Below are positions 24,268-33,574 of a DNA stretch of 64,000 nt, piece by piece. Position 1 is the first letter of the stretch; each line of letters begins with the position of its first letter. The stretch covers positions 744,001 through 808,000 of the forward strand of contig CBDEUC010000003.1 of assembly GCA_965243105.1 (NCBI GenBank), in the 5' to 3' direction. This DNA comes from WLWS01 sp965243105. Its GTDB lineage: Bacteria; Pseudomonadota; Gammaproteobacteria; Eutrophobiales; Eutrophobiaceae. The position numbers were made by a program, and so were the translations under genes. Under the pieces are notes generated by a model. It made no database searches and was not told the origin of the DNA. It saw nothing but the letters and a program-made list of their open reading frames with translations.

Positions 24268-26652
24268 ATGAACTTTGTAAAGTTATTCCTTGCGACACTT
24301 GCCGTCGCTATCGGTGCAACATCTGCACAGGCTCAATCAGTACTGCTTGAAGAAGTGGTCGTTACCGCGCAAAAGCGTGAACAGGACCTGCAGGATGTTG
24401 CTATTTCCATTACCGCATTTTCCGGCGATCAGCTTCGCGAACTGGGTTTTACTGCAACCGATGCTTTTGATGAGCAGGTTCCTGGTCTCATGGTGACGTC
24501 TTATGGTGGTGGTGTAACAACCATTTTTAACATTCGCGGTTCGCAGCAGCTGGACTTTGCGGATCAGCAGGAACCTCCTGTTGCCGTATACATGGACGGC
24601 TCCTATAACTCGTACCTCGCCGGTGTTGGTTTTAACTTTTTTGATCTTGACCGCATCGAGGTTCTTCGTGGTCCACAGGGTACGCTGTTTGGACGAAACG
24701 CAACTGGCGGTGTGGTACACCTTGTTTCCAAAAAACCAACGCAGGAACTGGATGGATACGTCGAAGCCGGTGGTGGTGAATATGGCAAGTACGTGGTTGA
24801 AGCCGCAGTGGGTGGTGGATTGACCGAAACAGTGTCCGGTCGTATTTCCATGTACCGTGAACGTAATGACGGCTATACCGAGGAAGCAACACCCGGTATT
24901 GATGACCACAACCAGATTGATAACTGGAGCACCCGTGCCCAGTTGCTCTTTGAACCCAACGATGATCTTTCCATTCTCATCAATGGTCGCTACAGCACGG
25001 ATGACATCAGCGGTGGTGTATATCACATTAATCGCTCCCTGGCTGACGTTGGTGGCATTCCTGGACTACCCGGCGATGGAGCCATCCAGGAAGGTACATC
25101 CGCCCAGCACCAGGCCTACTGCCTGGGTGCTCCCGGAACAGTTGGCGTACTATCATTTGCACCAACACCGCCACAGACAAACTGCTTTGGCTACCTGGAT
25201 GACGGTGACCCCTACACTGTCGAAACCAACACCAACGGTTTCTACAATCGCGATCACTACGGTTTCACAGGTACTATCACCTGGAATACCGCATTCGGTG
25301 AAATCACCTCTATCACTGACTGGCAGGATTTCAAGAAGCGCTACCTGGAAGACACCGACTCCACGCCGCTTCAGCTTTTTGACTTCTTCCAGGACATGGA
25401 TTCCAACCAGATTTCACAGGAATTGCGCCTGCGTGGCGAAAATGAACGCATGAAATGGACGGTTGGTTTCTACTACCTGAATATCGACAGTGACTTCAGG
25501 GTAGGTGTTGATGGTGCTGGTACCGGTGTCAATGTTGACCCCGCAACCGGTGCACCTATTGGACCTCTTGACCAGGACAGCTTTGGTGCCATCGGTATCA
25601 GCCTGGACAACAGGTATTCGCTGGAAACAGACACCTACGCCTTCTTCGGTCAGCTGGAATATGACCTGACCGACCAGTTCACTCTCTCTGCAGGTATTCG
25701 TTATACCCATGACGAGAAGGATATCAACGTGACACCGCTTTGCGGCTTTGCACCTGGACTTGCTGACATTAGTAATGCCAACTGCCAGTTCCTTGCTAGC
25801 CTTGGTACCTTCGCCCAGGGTGGTTTTGGCGACATCGTACAGGGTCTCGGTCTTGTTGATAGCCGTACAGAGGAAGACTGGTCAGGCCACGTTGAGTTGA
25901 ACTATCGACACAACGATAACTGGCTCTACTACGGTAAGATTACCCGTGGTCACAAGGCTGGTGGCTTCAACTCCGGCGGTACGCTTTTCTTTACCCCTGC
26001 TCAGGCAGAGTTTGACAGCGAACTGCCTATCTCCTACGAAGTTGGTTTTAAAGGTACCTTCTGGGATGGCCGTGCCAGGTTGAACGCTGCAGCTTTCTAC
26101 ATCGATTACGAAGACTTCCAGACTTTTACCCAGCTGGGTCTGAGCCTGCTGCTGTTCAACATCGATGCCCGAGTCTATGGTTCTGAAATCGAGCTGGCAC
26201 TGAACCCGGCCGACGGTTGGGATGTGCTGTTCGGACTTTCACTGCTGGATGCAGAACAGGAAGACCTGTTTGGGCCCGGTGGAGCTATCAACCGCCCCAT
26301 GCCGAACTCGCCTGACGTGAGCTTTAACGCACTGGTACGATACGAGTTCCCGGTCAACGTCGACATGTTCAAAGGCAACATGGCCCTGCAGCTGGACGGT
26401 CAGTATGTTGATGAACGTTCACTGAACGGCATCAACCACCCTTCCCTTCTCGATGGCAATTATGTTGTTATGAATGCCAGCGTCGGCTGGAGGTCTGATG
26501 ATGACAAGTGGGAAGCCAGGCTCTACGTGAAGAACTTCACCGACGAGTATTACATTCCTACCGTATTTGACCTTGCCACGATTCAGGGTACCAACATTGA
26601 GCAGGCACCTGCTCCACGCTGGTTCGGTGGCAGCCTCAGGTACAACTTCTAA
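24268..26652 (+). CDS. TonB-dependent receptor
   Basis: A 794-residue outer-membrane receptor for energy-driven uptake of a large or scarce ligand. Signal peptide MNFVKLFLATLAVAIGATSA-QAQ; TonB box LLEEVVVTAQKR straight after it; plug domain (about residues 45-160) with VYMDGSYN and DRIEVLRGPQGTLFGRNATG; 22-strand barrel ending in the aromatic terminal signature RWFGGSLRYNF. It belongs to the oligotroph-type receptors lacking a CarboxypepD_reg N-terminal domain. A strong terminator follows. It resembles the receptor at 44954-47377 in general design. The FAD oxidoreductase gene downstream may act on the imported compound. Confidence 0.92.
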   Translation: MNFVKLFLATLAVAIGATSAQAQSVLLEEVVVTAQKREQDLQDVAISITAFSGDQLRELGFTATDAFDEQVPGLMVTSYGGGVTTIFNIRGSQQLDFADQQEPPVAVYMDGSYNSYLAGVGFNFFDLDRIEVLRGPQGTLFGRNATGGVVHLVSKKPTQELDGYVEAGGGEYGKYVVEAAVGGGLTETVSGRISMYRERNDGYTEEATPGIDDHNQIDNWSTRAQLLFEPNDDLSILINGRYSTDDISGGVYHINRSLADVGGIPGLPGDGAIQEGTSAQHQAYCLGAPGTVGVLSFAPTPPQTNCFGYLDDGDPYTVETNTNGFYNRDHYGFTGTITWNTAFGEITSITDWQDFKKRYLEDTDSTPLQLFDFFQDMDSNQISQELRLRGENERMKWTVGFYYLNIDSDFRVGVDGAGTGVNVDPATGAPIGPLDQDSFGAIGISLDNRYSLETDTYAFFGQLEYDLTDQFTLSAGIRYTHDEKDINVTPLCGFAPGLADISNANCQFLASLGTFAQGGFGDIVQGLGLVDSRTEEDWSGHVELNYRHNDNWLYYGKITRGHKAGGFNSGGTLFFTPAQAEFDSELPISYEVGFKGTFWDGRARLNAAAFYIDYEDFQTFTQLGLSLLLFNIDARVYGSEIELALNPADGWDVLFGLSLLDAEQEDLFGPGGAINRPMPNSPDVSFNALVRYEFPVNVDMFKGNMALQLDGQYVDERSLNGINHPSLLDGNYVVMNASVGWRSDDDKWEARLYVKNFTDEYYIPTVFDLATIQGTNIEQAPAPRWFGGSLRYNF

Positions 26653-26676
26653 TTATGTAAGTATTATGTAGTTACC

Positions 26677-26704
26677 AAAACCCCGCTTCGGCGGGGTTTT
26701 TTTT
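26677..26704 (+). terminator. Rho-independent terminator after the TonB receptor
   Basis: AAAACCCCGC (26677-26686), loop TTCG, GCGGGGTTTT (26691-26700) and a run of eight T: a perfect ten-pair stem with a stable UUCG-type loop. It separates the receptor from the FAD oxidoreductase. Confidence 0.93.
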
Positions 26705-26744
26705 GCCTGTATAATTTTAATTTCATCATAAGGATGAATTCCAA

Positions 26745-28097
26745 ATGTTGAAATTCAGCGGCGCCAGCATCGTAGCCGGTACATCCCGTGCCGACAAAAT
26801 AGAAGGTGATACACAATTACCCGCCGAAGTCGATGTTGTAATTATCGGTGGTGGCATCATCGGTTGCGTCACTGCCCTTGAACTGGCCGAACGTGGCGTT
26901 TCCGTAGCCCTTTGTGAGAAAGGCGCCGTCGCCGGTGAAGCATCAGGTCGGGCTGTGGGCTTACTTGAGTACGAACTTCTCTCTCCTATCAAGATGGAGC
27001 TCCTCGCCCACTCCCTTGAACGCTGGCGCACCCTGCCTGAACGCGTAGGCGGTGATATGGGTTTCAAAGATCAAGGTATGGTTTCCCTCTTCAATGATGA
27101 GAATCACGCTGCTGTTGCGGAGAGCTGGCTCAAAGACATGCAGGGTATAGCGGGAATCGATGCCCGCATGCTATCGCCCGAGGAAATAAATCAACTGGAT
27201 CCGGCCTTTGGAACAAACTGGCAAAGTGGCCTTCACCAGGCCAATGCCATTGCAGTTGAACCGCGTCTCGCAGCACCTGCAATAGCAAGAGCGGCCAGGG
27301 AAAAAGGCGCCAAAGTATTGCAATCCTGCGCTGTGAGGACAATCGAACGACAGGCCGGACGCATCACTTCGGTCGTAACAGAAAAGGGGGCAATTAAAAC
27401 CAGCAATATTGTTATTGCTGGTGGAATCTGGTCATCAATGTTGATTGCCCATCTTGGTATTGAACTACCGCAAATGATGATCTTCGCGCAACAGAACAGT
27501 GTGGAACCCATAGAGAATGGTCCCAGGATAGATGGCATGAATCCCGCCGGGTACTTTCGCCGCGAGCCGGACGGTGGCTATTTATTTGGCGCCGCGGCCG
27601 GGCGAGTACCCATCACTCTTCCACTGTTAAAAAGTATTCCAAAGTTAATGAAGGCGCCCACGGACGTGGACCAGGAAATGTATCCGGCAGTAAGCTTAAA
27701 TACTTTTCTCTGGGAAATGAGGGCGAGTCGAAAGCCCGCCGTTGGCATACCTTCAGTCTTTGAAGAGTACCGTGTATTCCAACCTGCACCTATGGATGAG
27801 CTGGAAGGCGCTGTCGAGGAAATGGGCAAGTACATACCTGCTTTTGCAAATTGCAAAGTGAGGGAACGTTATACCGGCTCACTTATGACCACCATGGACA
27901 ACCTGGGGGTTATCTCGCCGGTGCAAAGTATTCCCGGCCTTTTTATTGCTACGGGGATGCTCTATGGGCTTACCACCAGCGCAGCTACCGGTGAAATTCT
28001 CGCCGACATGATCACTGGCGAAACACCGAAGGTGAACGTTTCGCCCTATCGCTATGAACGTCTTATTGATGGCACGCCCTTTGTGTTTCATCCCTGA
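26745..28097 (+). CDS. FAD-dependent oxidoreductase (DAO family)
   Basis: A 450-residue amine/amino-acid-oxidase-fold flavoenzyme. The dinucleotide-binding motif VDVVIIGGGIIGCVTALELA is at about residues 29-48 after a 28-residue leader; the acidic ribose-binding residue is in ALCEKG. The second FAD contact is IVIAGGIWSSMLIAHLG, and near the C-terminus GLFIATGMLYGLTTSAATGE forms the last FAD loop. Relatives include sarcosine oxidase and D-amino-acid dehydrogenases. AAGGA lies ten bases before the ATG. The leader is not a recognisable signal, so it is probably cytosolic. Substrate is unknown; a secondary or methylated amine is a reasonable guess. Confidence 0.85.
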   Translation: MLKFSGASIVAGTSRADKIEGDTQLPAEVDVVIIGGGIIGCVTALELAERGVSVALCEKGAVAGEASGRAVGLLEYELLSPIKMELLAHSLERWRTLPERVGGDMGFKDQGMVSLFNDENHAAVAESWLKDMQGIAGIDARMLSPEEINQLDPAFGTNWQSGLHQANAIAVEPRLAAPAIARAAREKGAKVLQSCAVRTIERQAGRITSVVTEKGAIKTSNIVIAGGIWSSMLIAHLGIELPQMMIFAQQNSVEPIENGPRIDGMNPAGYFRREPDGGYLFGAAAGRVPITLPLLKSIPKLMKAPTDVDQEMYPAVSLNTFLWEMRASRKPAVGIPSVFEEYRVFQPAPMDELEGAVEEMGKYIPAFANCKVRERYTGSLMTTMDNLGVISPVQSIPGLFIATGMLYGLTTSAATGEILADMITGETPKVNVSPYRYERLIDGTPFVFHP

Positions 28098-28109
28098 ATA
28101 GAAAAACGG

Positions 28110-29567
28110 CTAGGTAAATATCTCCCTTGCCTCGCTGACAATGTCATCTTTTTCCTGGTGCGGGCCATTGAGGAAAAACATGGATGTGCTGAGGTATTGC
28201 CTGCGCCAGGGTGACTGCATCCATTGATAGTTTTCAATCACGGCTTCAGCGTACTTGAAATCGTGGGAGTTGCCGGCATAGTCAAGGGTATATTGCCTTG
28301 CCAGTCGAATAAACCTGGCTGCTTCACCTCCCTCATTTAAAACAGTAAAAGCCTTTTGAATCGACTGGTAGCGGCTGTTCGGCATCTCTGTAAAAGCCTC
28401 TTCAACACTGTCGCAGGGAAGGCCTTCAAGATCTTCCAGCTTCAAATCGCGTCGGCTTGGACCGCTGTCTCTTCTAAACAGGGCGACCATGGCGGCGGAT
28501 TGAAGCAGCAGTAGTGTTCTCGCTTTCGCATCAGTGGTTTCCAGGTACATGTAATACAGTGCATTGACCATGGTGTTAGCATGCAGGGCAAAGAAGCTGG
28601 ACTTGTTCAGCATGGTTTCACCTGCACCGCCGAGCAATGCCTCCCACAGTACAGGTGGCATTACTGCATCATTTAGCATGGAAGCGACAGCCAGGCTTGC
28701 CTCACGGTGATTTCCGCTACGCAGCGACTGGATTAATTCATACCCTGCCGACCAGTCCGGTTTACTGTTGCCAGCATTGAGATTAATTGTGTGCAGCAGC
28801 TCCCTGTTCAATCGCCATGCGCGATCAGCAAAGTAATCATTCTCATGTGGTTTCTCATCACCTTCGTCATTGATGATGGCTGCCACTGTCGAGCGCAGCA
28901 TGGATTCAGCTCCGTAGCCCCGGTTAACCTTTAACATGCGTAATGCATTCGCAGCAGTGATGGGTTTATGCCCAAGAGAACGGTAGTCACGGGCTGAGTA
29001 AGGCATTAGCACCTGCATCACATCCCCCGCGGAACTTGCCCTGCTGAGTTGCACCACGGCAACTTCGGCGCCTTCTCTGTCCCAGTTATGCAATGCATCC
29101 TCCAGGTTCTTTCTCGCCTGCCTGGCGCTGACCTTGTTGATATTCAGCTCCGTCATTTGCCAACCACTTCGCCTGAGCTCATCGCGCTGGGTGCGCTTGA
29201 AATAATCAAGCTGCCACAGCATAGGCAGCACCCTTTCCTTTTCCGGCAAAGATTCAATCAGCAAATGCAGTGACTGCAGCACCATCACGTTGTGGTACTT
29301 GTAACCCACGCTCGGGTAGGGCTGAACATTGCGCGTTGCCGCCTTGCTGCCAGCCGCCAGCAGGGTCCTGTAGTCAAGGCCTTGTCTTATCCTGTTGATG
29401 CCCTGTTCGAGAATTTGATCGCGGGGAGTTTCTTCCATCCATGTAACAAGCTCATCCAGCGCAGTCTTGCCTGACCTGGCGAATAGTGAGGAAGAAAAAG
29501 CGCTGGAACCGACCAGGCCGGCGCTAGTCTTGAGAAAGCTCCTGCGGGTCAGGGGATGAATTGCCAT
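28110..29567 (-). CDS. Tat-exported helical protein of unknown function
   Basis: A 485-residue protein not recognised. It begins with a clear twin-arginine signal (LTRRSFLKTSAGLVGSSAFS), implying export in a folded state. The remainder is almost wholly helical, with no obvious catalytic motif; few cysteines are present, and conserved-looking stretches are GYKYHNVMVLQSLHLL, FFALHANTMVNALYYMYLE and FIRLARQYTLDYAGNSHDFK. Repeating histidines within helices (HNVM, HLL, HAN) could suggest metal or heme binding, but no CxxCH motif is present. It is the last gene of the minus-strand run 34945-28110, 45 bases after the exported VOC gene, and meets the FAD oxidoreductase gene end to end. Confidence 0.65.
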   Translation of the reverse strand: MAIHPLTRRSFLKTSAGLVGSSAFSSSLFARSGKTALDELVTWMEETPRDQILEQGINRIRQGLDYRTLLAAGSKAATRNVQPYPSVGYKYHNVMVLQSLHLLIESLPEKERVLPMLWQLDYFKRTQRDELRRSGWQMTELNINKVSARQARKNLEDALHNWDREGAEVAVVQLSRASSAGDVMQVLMPYSARDYRSLGHKPITAANALRMLKVNRGYGAESMLRSTVAAIINDEGDEKPHENDYFADRAWRLNRELLHTINLNAGNSKPDWSAGYELIQSLRSGNHREASLAVASMLNDAVMPPVLWEALLGGAGETMLNKSSFFALHANTMVNALYYMYLETTDAKARTLLLLQSAAMVALFRRDSGPSRRDLKLEDLEGLPCDSVEEAFTEMPNSRYQSIQKAFTVLNEGGEAARFIRLARQYTLDYAGNSHDFKYAEAVIENYQWMQSPWRRQYLSTSMFFLNGPHQEKDDIVSEAREIFT

Positions 29568-29611
29568 ACCCCAAGTATAGTGCCTTTTTGAGAAGTAACC
29601 CCGAACCGGAG

Positions 29612-30154
29612 CTAGTCTTTCACTTCAAACAACTCGAAAGTCATCGCGCCGGGGCCGTTTACAAAGAGTACGCGAAATTCCTTTCCTTCAAAACTGGAAT
29701 AACCATCGTCGTAACTATCGGGGATTCGACCAAGAATCTCATAGCCCATGGAACCCAGTTTTTCTTCGAGTGCCATGGCGTTCTCAACCCAGATAGAAAT
29801 ATGCGCCACACCGGCGACTTTTCCAACCGGGTGCAGCGGCAGGTCAGGATGAGGGGCCACTTCACCGGGGGCAGACAGTAATTCGAGTTTCTGGCCTCGA
29901 CTGTCCTCGATGATAATCCTTTCTCCCCCGGCTCGCCGCTCCGCCCTGAGTACGATGTTGTAATCCATCACCGCGCCCAGGAAAGCCAGCATTTCATCAG
30001 CATCTTCCACCCATAAGCCGGTGTGAAAAATACTTTTCACATGCTCTGCTGGCCTGTCGAGGATAGACATTTTATTTTCGGCAATGGCGGTAATTGATGT
30101 GAAAAAACATAAGGTGCTAAAGAGTAACAACGACCTGGAGTATATTAAATGCAT
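29612..30154 (-). CDS. Exported VOC (glyoxalase-fold) family protein
   Basis: A 180-residue vicinal-oxygen-chelate protein with an N-terminal signal (SLLLFSTLCFFTSITAIA). The two half-modules show the usual metal-site pattern: HTGLWVEDADEMLAFLG, RIIIEDSRGQKLELLS, VAHISIWVENAMALEEKLGS and FRVLFVNGPGAMTFELFEV. The histidines and glutamates at those positions would coordinate one metal. VOC enzymes are usually cytosolic, so a periplasmic one is unusual. It lies after the amidase gene and before the Tat-exported protein. The reaction is unknown. Confidence 0.8.
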   Translation of the reverse strand: MHLIYSRSLLLFSTLCFFTSITAIAENKMSILDRPAEHVKSIFHTGLWVEDADEMLAFLGAVMDYNIVLRAERRAGGERIIIEDSRGQKLELLSAPGEVAPHPDLPLHPVGKVAGVAHISIWVENAMALEEKLGSMGYEILGRIPDSYDDGYSSFEGKEFRVLFVNGPGAMTFELFEVKD

Positions 30155-30191
30155 GGGTATTAACCTGCCCTTGATTTCTCAATGTATTTGC

Positions 30192-31592
30192 CTACCTTGG
30201 ATCGATGGGTAAATGCTCGTCCACGTTTTTTTCAATGGCTTCGGCCACCTGCAGACAGCGCATTTCCTGGAATGGCGCACCAATCACTTGCACAGCCCGG
30301 GGTAAGCCATCTTTCTCTCCCATGGGAACAATGACTGAAGGTAGGCCAAGGGCATTGATGGCGACGACCATACGCATTGATTGGATGCTTTCCTTCGTCG
30401 ATTCGTCGCTTTCGATATCAAAATCGATGGGCATCGGCGGATTTGTGCTAACCGGGGCAACAATCACCGAGTATTCCTGGAAGAATCCCATCCAGTCCCT
30501 GAGCACCCGTCTTCTATCGCGGAAGGCCTGGAAGTATTTTTCGGCACTGAGATCGGGAAAGGCGGCCTGGTAGCGTTCAAAAGCCTGCTTGAGTGCCGCC
30601 CCACAAAATTCCTGAACCGCGGGTTTCAGGTTATTAATCACTTCGAAATGCATCACGTCGAGCCAGATGTTTACTGCGTCCGCCAGTGTCGCGGGCTCGG
30701 CGTGTTCGGTGGCGTATCCGGCGAACTTCAAACTTTCCTCCGCGTGCTGAATACCGCTGGCCACCTGCTCTGTCACACCTCGCTTCATGGGGTCCTTGAT
30801 GATGGCGATGGGAAGATCACTTTTTGCCGGTTCATCCAGGGGTGCGGGCACCCACCAGGGATCACGCCAGTCGCCTCTTGCCATGGCTCGAAGGCCAAGC
30901 CTGACATCGGCAATACGACGTGCCATGGGGCCATCGGTGTTAAACAGCTGTGAACTGATCGAGGCCTCGTGTTCACTTGGGACATAATCCGGAATCCGAC
31001 CCCATGAAGATCGAATTGAAGCAATACCGCAGGCCTGGGCAGGCTGCCTGAGAGAGCCACCAATATCTGTGCCGTGGGCAAGTGGTGTCATACCTGCTGC
31101 AATGGATGATGCCGCTCCACCGCTGGAACCACCGGGTGTAATTGTTGAATCCCAAGGATTATAGGTCTGCCCGTAAACCTCGTTATTGGTATCCCAACGC
31201 ACGCAAAACTCCGGGCAGTTGCTGCGCCCCACTACAACCGCACCTGCATCCAGCCAGTTTTGTACGGCCGGCGAGTTCTCCTTTGCAATATTATCTTTTA
31301 GCGCAGCACAGCCGTTGACCGTGGCCGAGCCTTCAAGATCAACGTTAAGCTTGATGCTGACCGGGACCCCGTGAAGTAAACCAAGTTCATCGCCACTTGC
31401 CACTGCCCTGTCCGCCGCATTCGCCGCTTCAAGTGCGGCATCAGCCGTGACTTCTGTCAGGGCATTGAGCCTGTCATTCGTGTCACCAATTCGGTCAAGG
31501 CAACTCTGTACCGCCTCGCGGCTGCTGAATTGCTTGTTGCGAATGCCATCTGCCATCTCGCATGCGCCCATGCGCCAGAGTTCATTACTCAT
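30192..31592 (-). CDS. Amidase signature family protein
   Basis: A 466-residue amidase. The Ser-cisSer-Lys triad is visible: Lys81 in HGVPVSIKLNVD, the serine pair of TPGGSSGGAASSIAAG at about residue 157, and nucleophile Ser180 in HGTDIGGSLRQPA. GGGAG at nine bases upstream supports the ATG. No signal peptide, hence cytosolic. Members hydrolyse varied amides, nitrile-derived amides or act as GatA; there is no GatB/GatC nearby, so a catabolic role is more likely. It follows the MetE-like gene by 70 bases and precedes the exported VOC gene in one run. Confidence 0.88.
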   Translation of the reverse strand: MSNELWRMGACEMADGIRNKQFSSREAVQSCLDRIGDTNDRLNALTEVTADAALEAANAADRAVASGDELGLLHGVPVSIKLNVDLEGSATVNGCAALKDNIAKENSPAVQNWLDAGAVVVGRSNCPEFCVRWDTNNEVYGQTYNPWDSTITPGGSSGGAASSIAAGMTPLAHGTDIGGSLRQPAQACGIASIRSSWGRIPDYVPSEHEASISSQLFNTDGPMARRIADVRLGLRAMARGDWRDPWWVPAPLDEPAKSDLPIAIIKDPMKRGVTEQVASGIQHAEESLKFAGYATEHAEPATLADAVNIWLDVMHFEVINNLKPAVQEFCGAALKQAFERYQAAFPDLSAEKYFQAFRDRRRVLRDWMGFFQEYSVIVAPVSTNPPMPIDFDIESDESTKESIQSMRMVVAINALGLPSVIVPMGEKDGLPRAVQVIGAPFQEMRCLQVAEAIEKNVDEHLPIDPR

Positions 31593-31662
31593 ATCATCAC
31601 ACTCCCTTCAGATTGGGTGACTTCATCTGCCAGTTATATACCTACACCAGCATGGCCAGCAT

Positions 31663-32757
31663 CTAGGAAAATACTTCCCCGGCTATTTCAACGATCAACT
31701 CCAGCTTACGCCACTGCTCTTCTTCTGCAAGCAGATTTCCTTCTTCGGTGCTGGCAAAGCCACATTGCGGGCTTATGCAGAGCTGATCAATATCGGCATA
31801 CTGGCTGGCTTCATCGATGCGCCTTTTTACATCATCCTTATTTTCTATCTCACCCGTCTTGCTGGTGATGAGTCCAAGCACGGCCTGCTTGCCTTCTGGC
31901 AGGTACCGCAGCGGCTGAAAGTCTCCGGCCCTGTCAGTGTCATACTCAAGGAAATAGCCATCGACATTAGTCTGGTTAAACAGGATATCCGCGATGGGTT
32001 CATAGCCGCCCTGGCTGAACCAGCTTGAACGGTAATTACCTCGGCAGCTGTGAGTGGTAATACGTAGATCTTCAGGCCGCCCCTCAAGCGCGCGGTTGAT
32101 AGTCCTGGTATAGGTCTGCGCCAGCGCATCCGGATCTGTGCCCGCACTTTTCAGCTTCTCTCTTTGTTCCGCATCACAAAGGTGGGCAAATATGGTGTCA
32201 TCCAGCTGCAGGTAACGACAACCGGCATCATAAAAGGCCGTAATCGCATCATGATAAGTTTGAGCCAGGTCATCAAAGAAGACTTCAAGGTCGGGATAGA
32301 CTTCTTCGCTGATTTCCTCCCGCCCGGTGCGAAAATGCAAAACACTGGGAGAGGGTATCGTCATCTTGGGGACGGCTGTGGTATTTTCAGCAAGAAACCT
32401 GAAATGTTCCAGCATGGCATGTCCCTTGAAAGCTACCTTGCCTGTCACCCTGACATTGTCACTGGTGGTCGTTACATCCCTGAACTGGATCGTTCGCTCG
32501 ACCTTTTCTATGCCTTCAAGCCCCCAGTAAAAATCAAAGTGCCACTGGGAACGTCGAAACTCACCATCGGTGACGGCTTTAAGACCAATGGATTCCTGCT
32601 TGCTGATGATTTTTAGAATTTCTTGGTCTTCTACCTGCTTCAATGCTTCCCGCCCTAGCTCGCCAGCCAGGTATTTTTCCCTCGCCCGCTTCAGGGGCCC
32701 GGTGCGAAGAAGGGAGCCAACCATGTCAGCGCGAAAGGGGGCGAGCCGGGAAGTCAT
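31663..32757 (-). CDS. Cobalamin-independent methionine-synthase-like protein (MetE C-terminal/YxjG type)
   Basis: A 364-residue TIM-barrel protein equal to the catalytic C-terminal half of MetE. The zinc ligands are recognisable: the H-x-C pair in ITTHSCRGNYRSSW, a glutamate in FLEYDTDRAGDF and the last cysteine in LCISPQCGFAST. YxjG/YxjH-type proteins methylate homocysteine or demethylate alternative donors; the N-terminal folate-binding half of MetE is missing. It lies four bases after tupA-like and 70 bases before the amidase. A demethylase or alkyltransferase acting on an imported thiol or methyl compound fits the context. A second, more divergent relative is at 41758-42795. Confidence 0.83.
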   Translation of the reverse strand: MTSRLAPFRADMVGSLLRTGPLKRAREKYLAGELGREALKQVEDQEILKIISKQESIGLKAVTDGEFRRSQWHFDFYWGLEGIEKVERTIQFRDVTTTSDNVRVTGKVAFKGHAMLEHFRFLAENTTAVPKMTIPSPSVLHFRTGREEISEEVYPDLEVFFDDLAQTYHDAITAFYDAGCRYLQLDDTIFAHLCDAEQREKLKSAGTDPDALAQTYTRTINRALEGRPEDLRITTHSCRGNYRSSWFSQGGYEPIADILFNQTNVDGYFLEYDTDRAGDFQPLRYLPEGKQAVLGLITSKTGEIENKDDVKRRIDEASQYADIDQLCISPQCGFASTEEGNLLAEEEQWRKLELIVEIAGEVFS

Positions 32758-32761
32758 GTCA

Positions 32762-33565
32762 TTACTTTATCACATCAGGATAGAACAGCTGTTCCCCACC
32801 AACCTTGAAATTACCGATAATTGACTGGCCTTTTTCACCTCGAAGAAAGTCAACGTATTTGCGGGCGAGCTCACTTTTAACGTGCGAGTGTCGCGCGGGG
32901 TTAACCAGTATCACGTGGTAAGGGTTAAGCAGTTCGCTGGCTCCCTCGTACAGGACTTTCAGTTCCAGTTTGCCCCTGTAGGCGAGGTAAGTGCCGCGGT
33001 CAGTTAATGTATAGGCCAGTTTCTCGTTGGCGATCTGCAAAACCGCACCCATGCCCTGCCCCACGGACAGGTACCAGTCACCAGCGGGCGAGAGGGAAGC
33101 AGCCTGCCACAGGCCCAACTCCTTTTTATGGGTGCCGGAATCGTCGCCCCGGGAAATAAACCCTGCGGTGGAGGCGGAAATAAGGCTCATCACTTTTGCC
33201 AGGTCTTTTGCACCTTGAAGACCGGCGGGGTCAGAAAGCGGGCCGACAATAACAAAGTCATTGTGCATGACCGGTAAGCGTTCCACGCCAAAGCCACTCT
33301 CAACAAATTTCATTTCAGCACGGGGTGCATGCACCATGACAAGATCCACGTCACCATTTTCTCCAAGCTTGAGTGCCTTGCCCGTACCCACGGCTATCAC
33401 GTCAACCTTTATCCCGGTCATTTTCTCAAACGGTGGATGCAGCTGGGCAAGTAAACCGGAATTGTCCGTACTGGTCGTGGTGGCCAATCTCAGGCGTTGC
33501 TCTGCCTGGACACTACCTGCGATGCAAAGCATGGACAGGGTTATCGCGATAAATATTCTTTGCAT
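32762..33565 (-). CDS. TupA-like tungstate/molybdate-binding periplasmic protein
   Basis: A 267-residue solute-binding protein with signal peptide (IFIAITLSMLCIAGSVQA). The mature N-terminus RLRLATTTSTDNSGLL is the oxyanion-binding signature of TupA, followed by DVDLVMVHAP, FISRGDDSGTHKKELGLW and YTLTDRGTYLAYRGKL, all typical of tungstate-binding TupA. The usual permease (tupB) and ATPase (tupC) genes are not adjacent and not in the window. Instead it lies between an outer-membrane channel gene (gap nine bases) and a MetE-like gene (gap four). It may feed a transporter encoded elsewhere or serve a different oxyanion. Confidence 0.83.
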   Translation of the reverse strand: MQRIFIAITLSMLCIAGSVQAEQRLRLATTTSTDNSGLLAQLHPPFEKMTGIKVDVIAVGTGKALKLGENGDVDLVMVHAPRAEMKFVESGFGVERLPVMHNDFVIVGPLSDPAGLQGAKDLAKVMSLISASTAGFISRGDDSGTHKKELGLWQAASLSPAGDWYLSVGQGMGAVLQIANEKLAYTLTDRGTYLAYRGKLELKVLYEGASELLNPYHVILVNPARHSHVKSELARKYVDFLRGEKGQSIIGNFKVGGEQLFYPDVIK

Positions 33566-33574
33566 TGATTTTCC

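Noticed and set aside
24337..25026. Long minus-strand frame opposite the TonB receptor
   Set aside because: No recognisable domain or ribosome site, and the plus strand shows a complete plug and TonB box.
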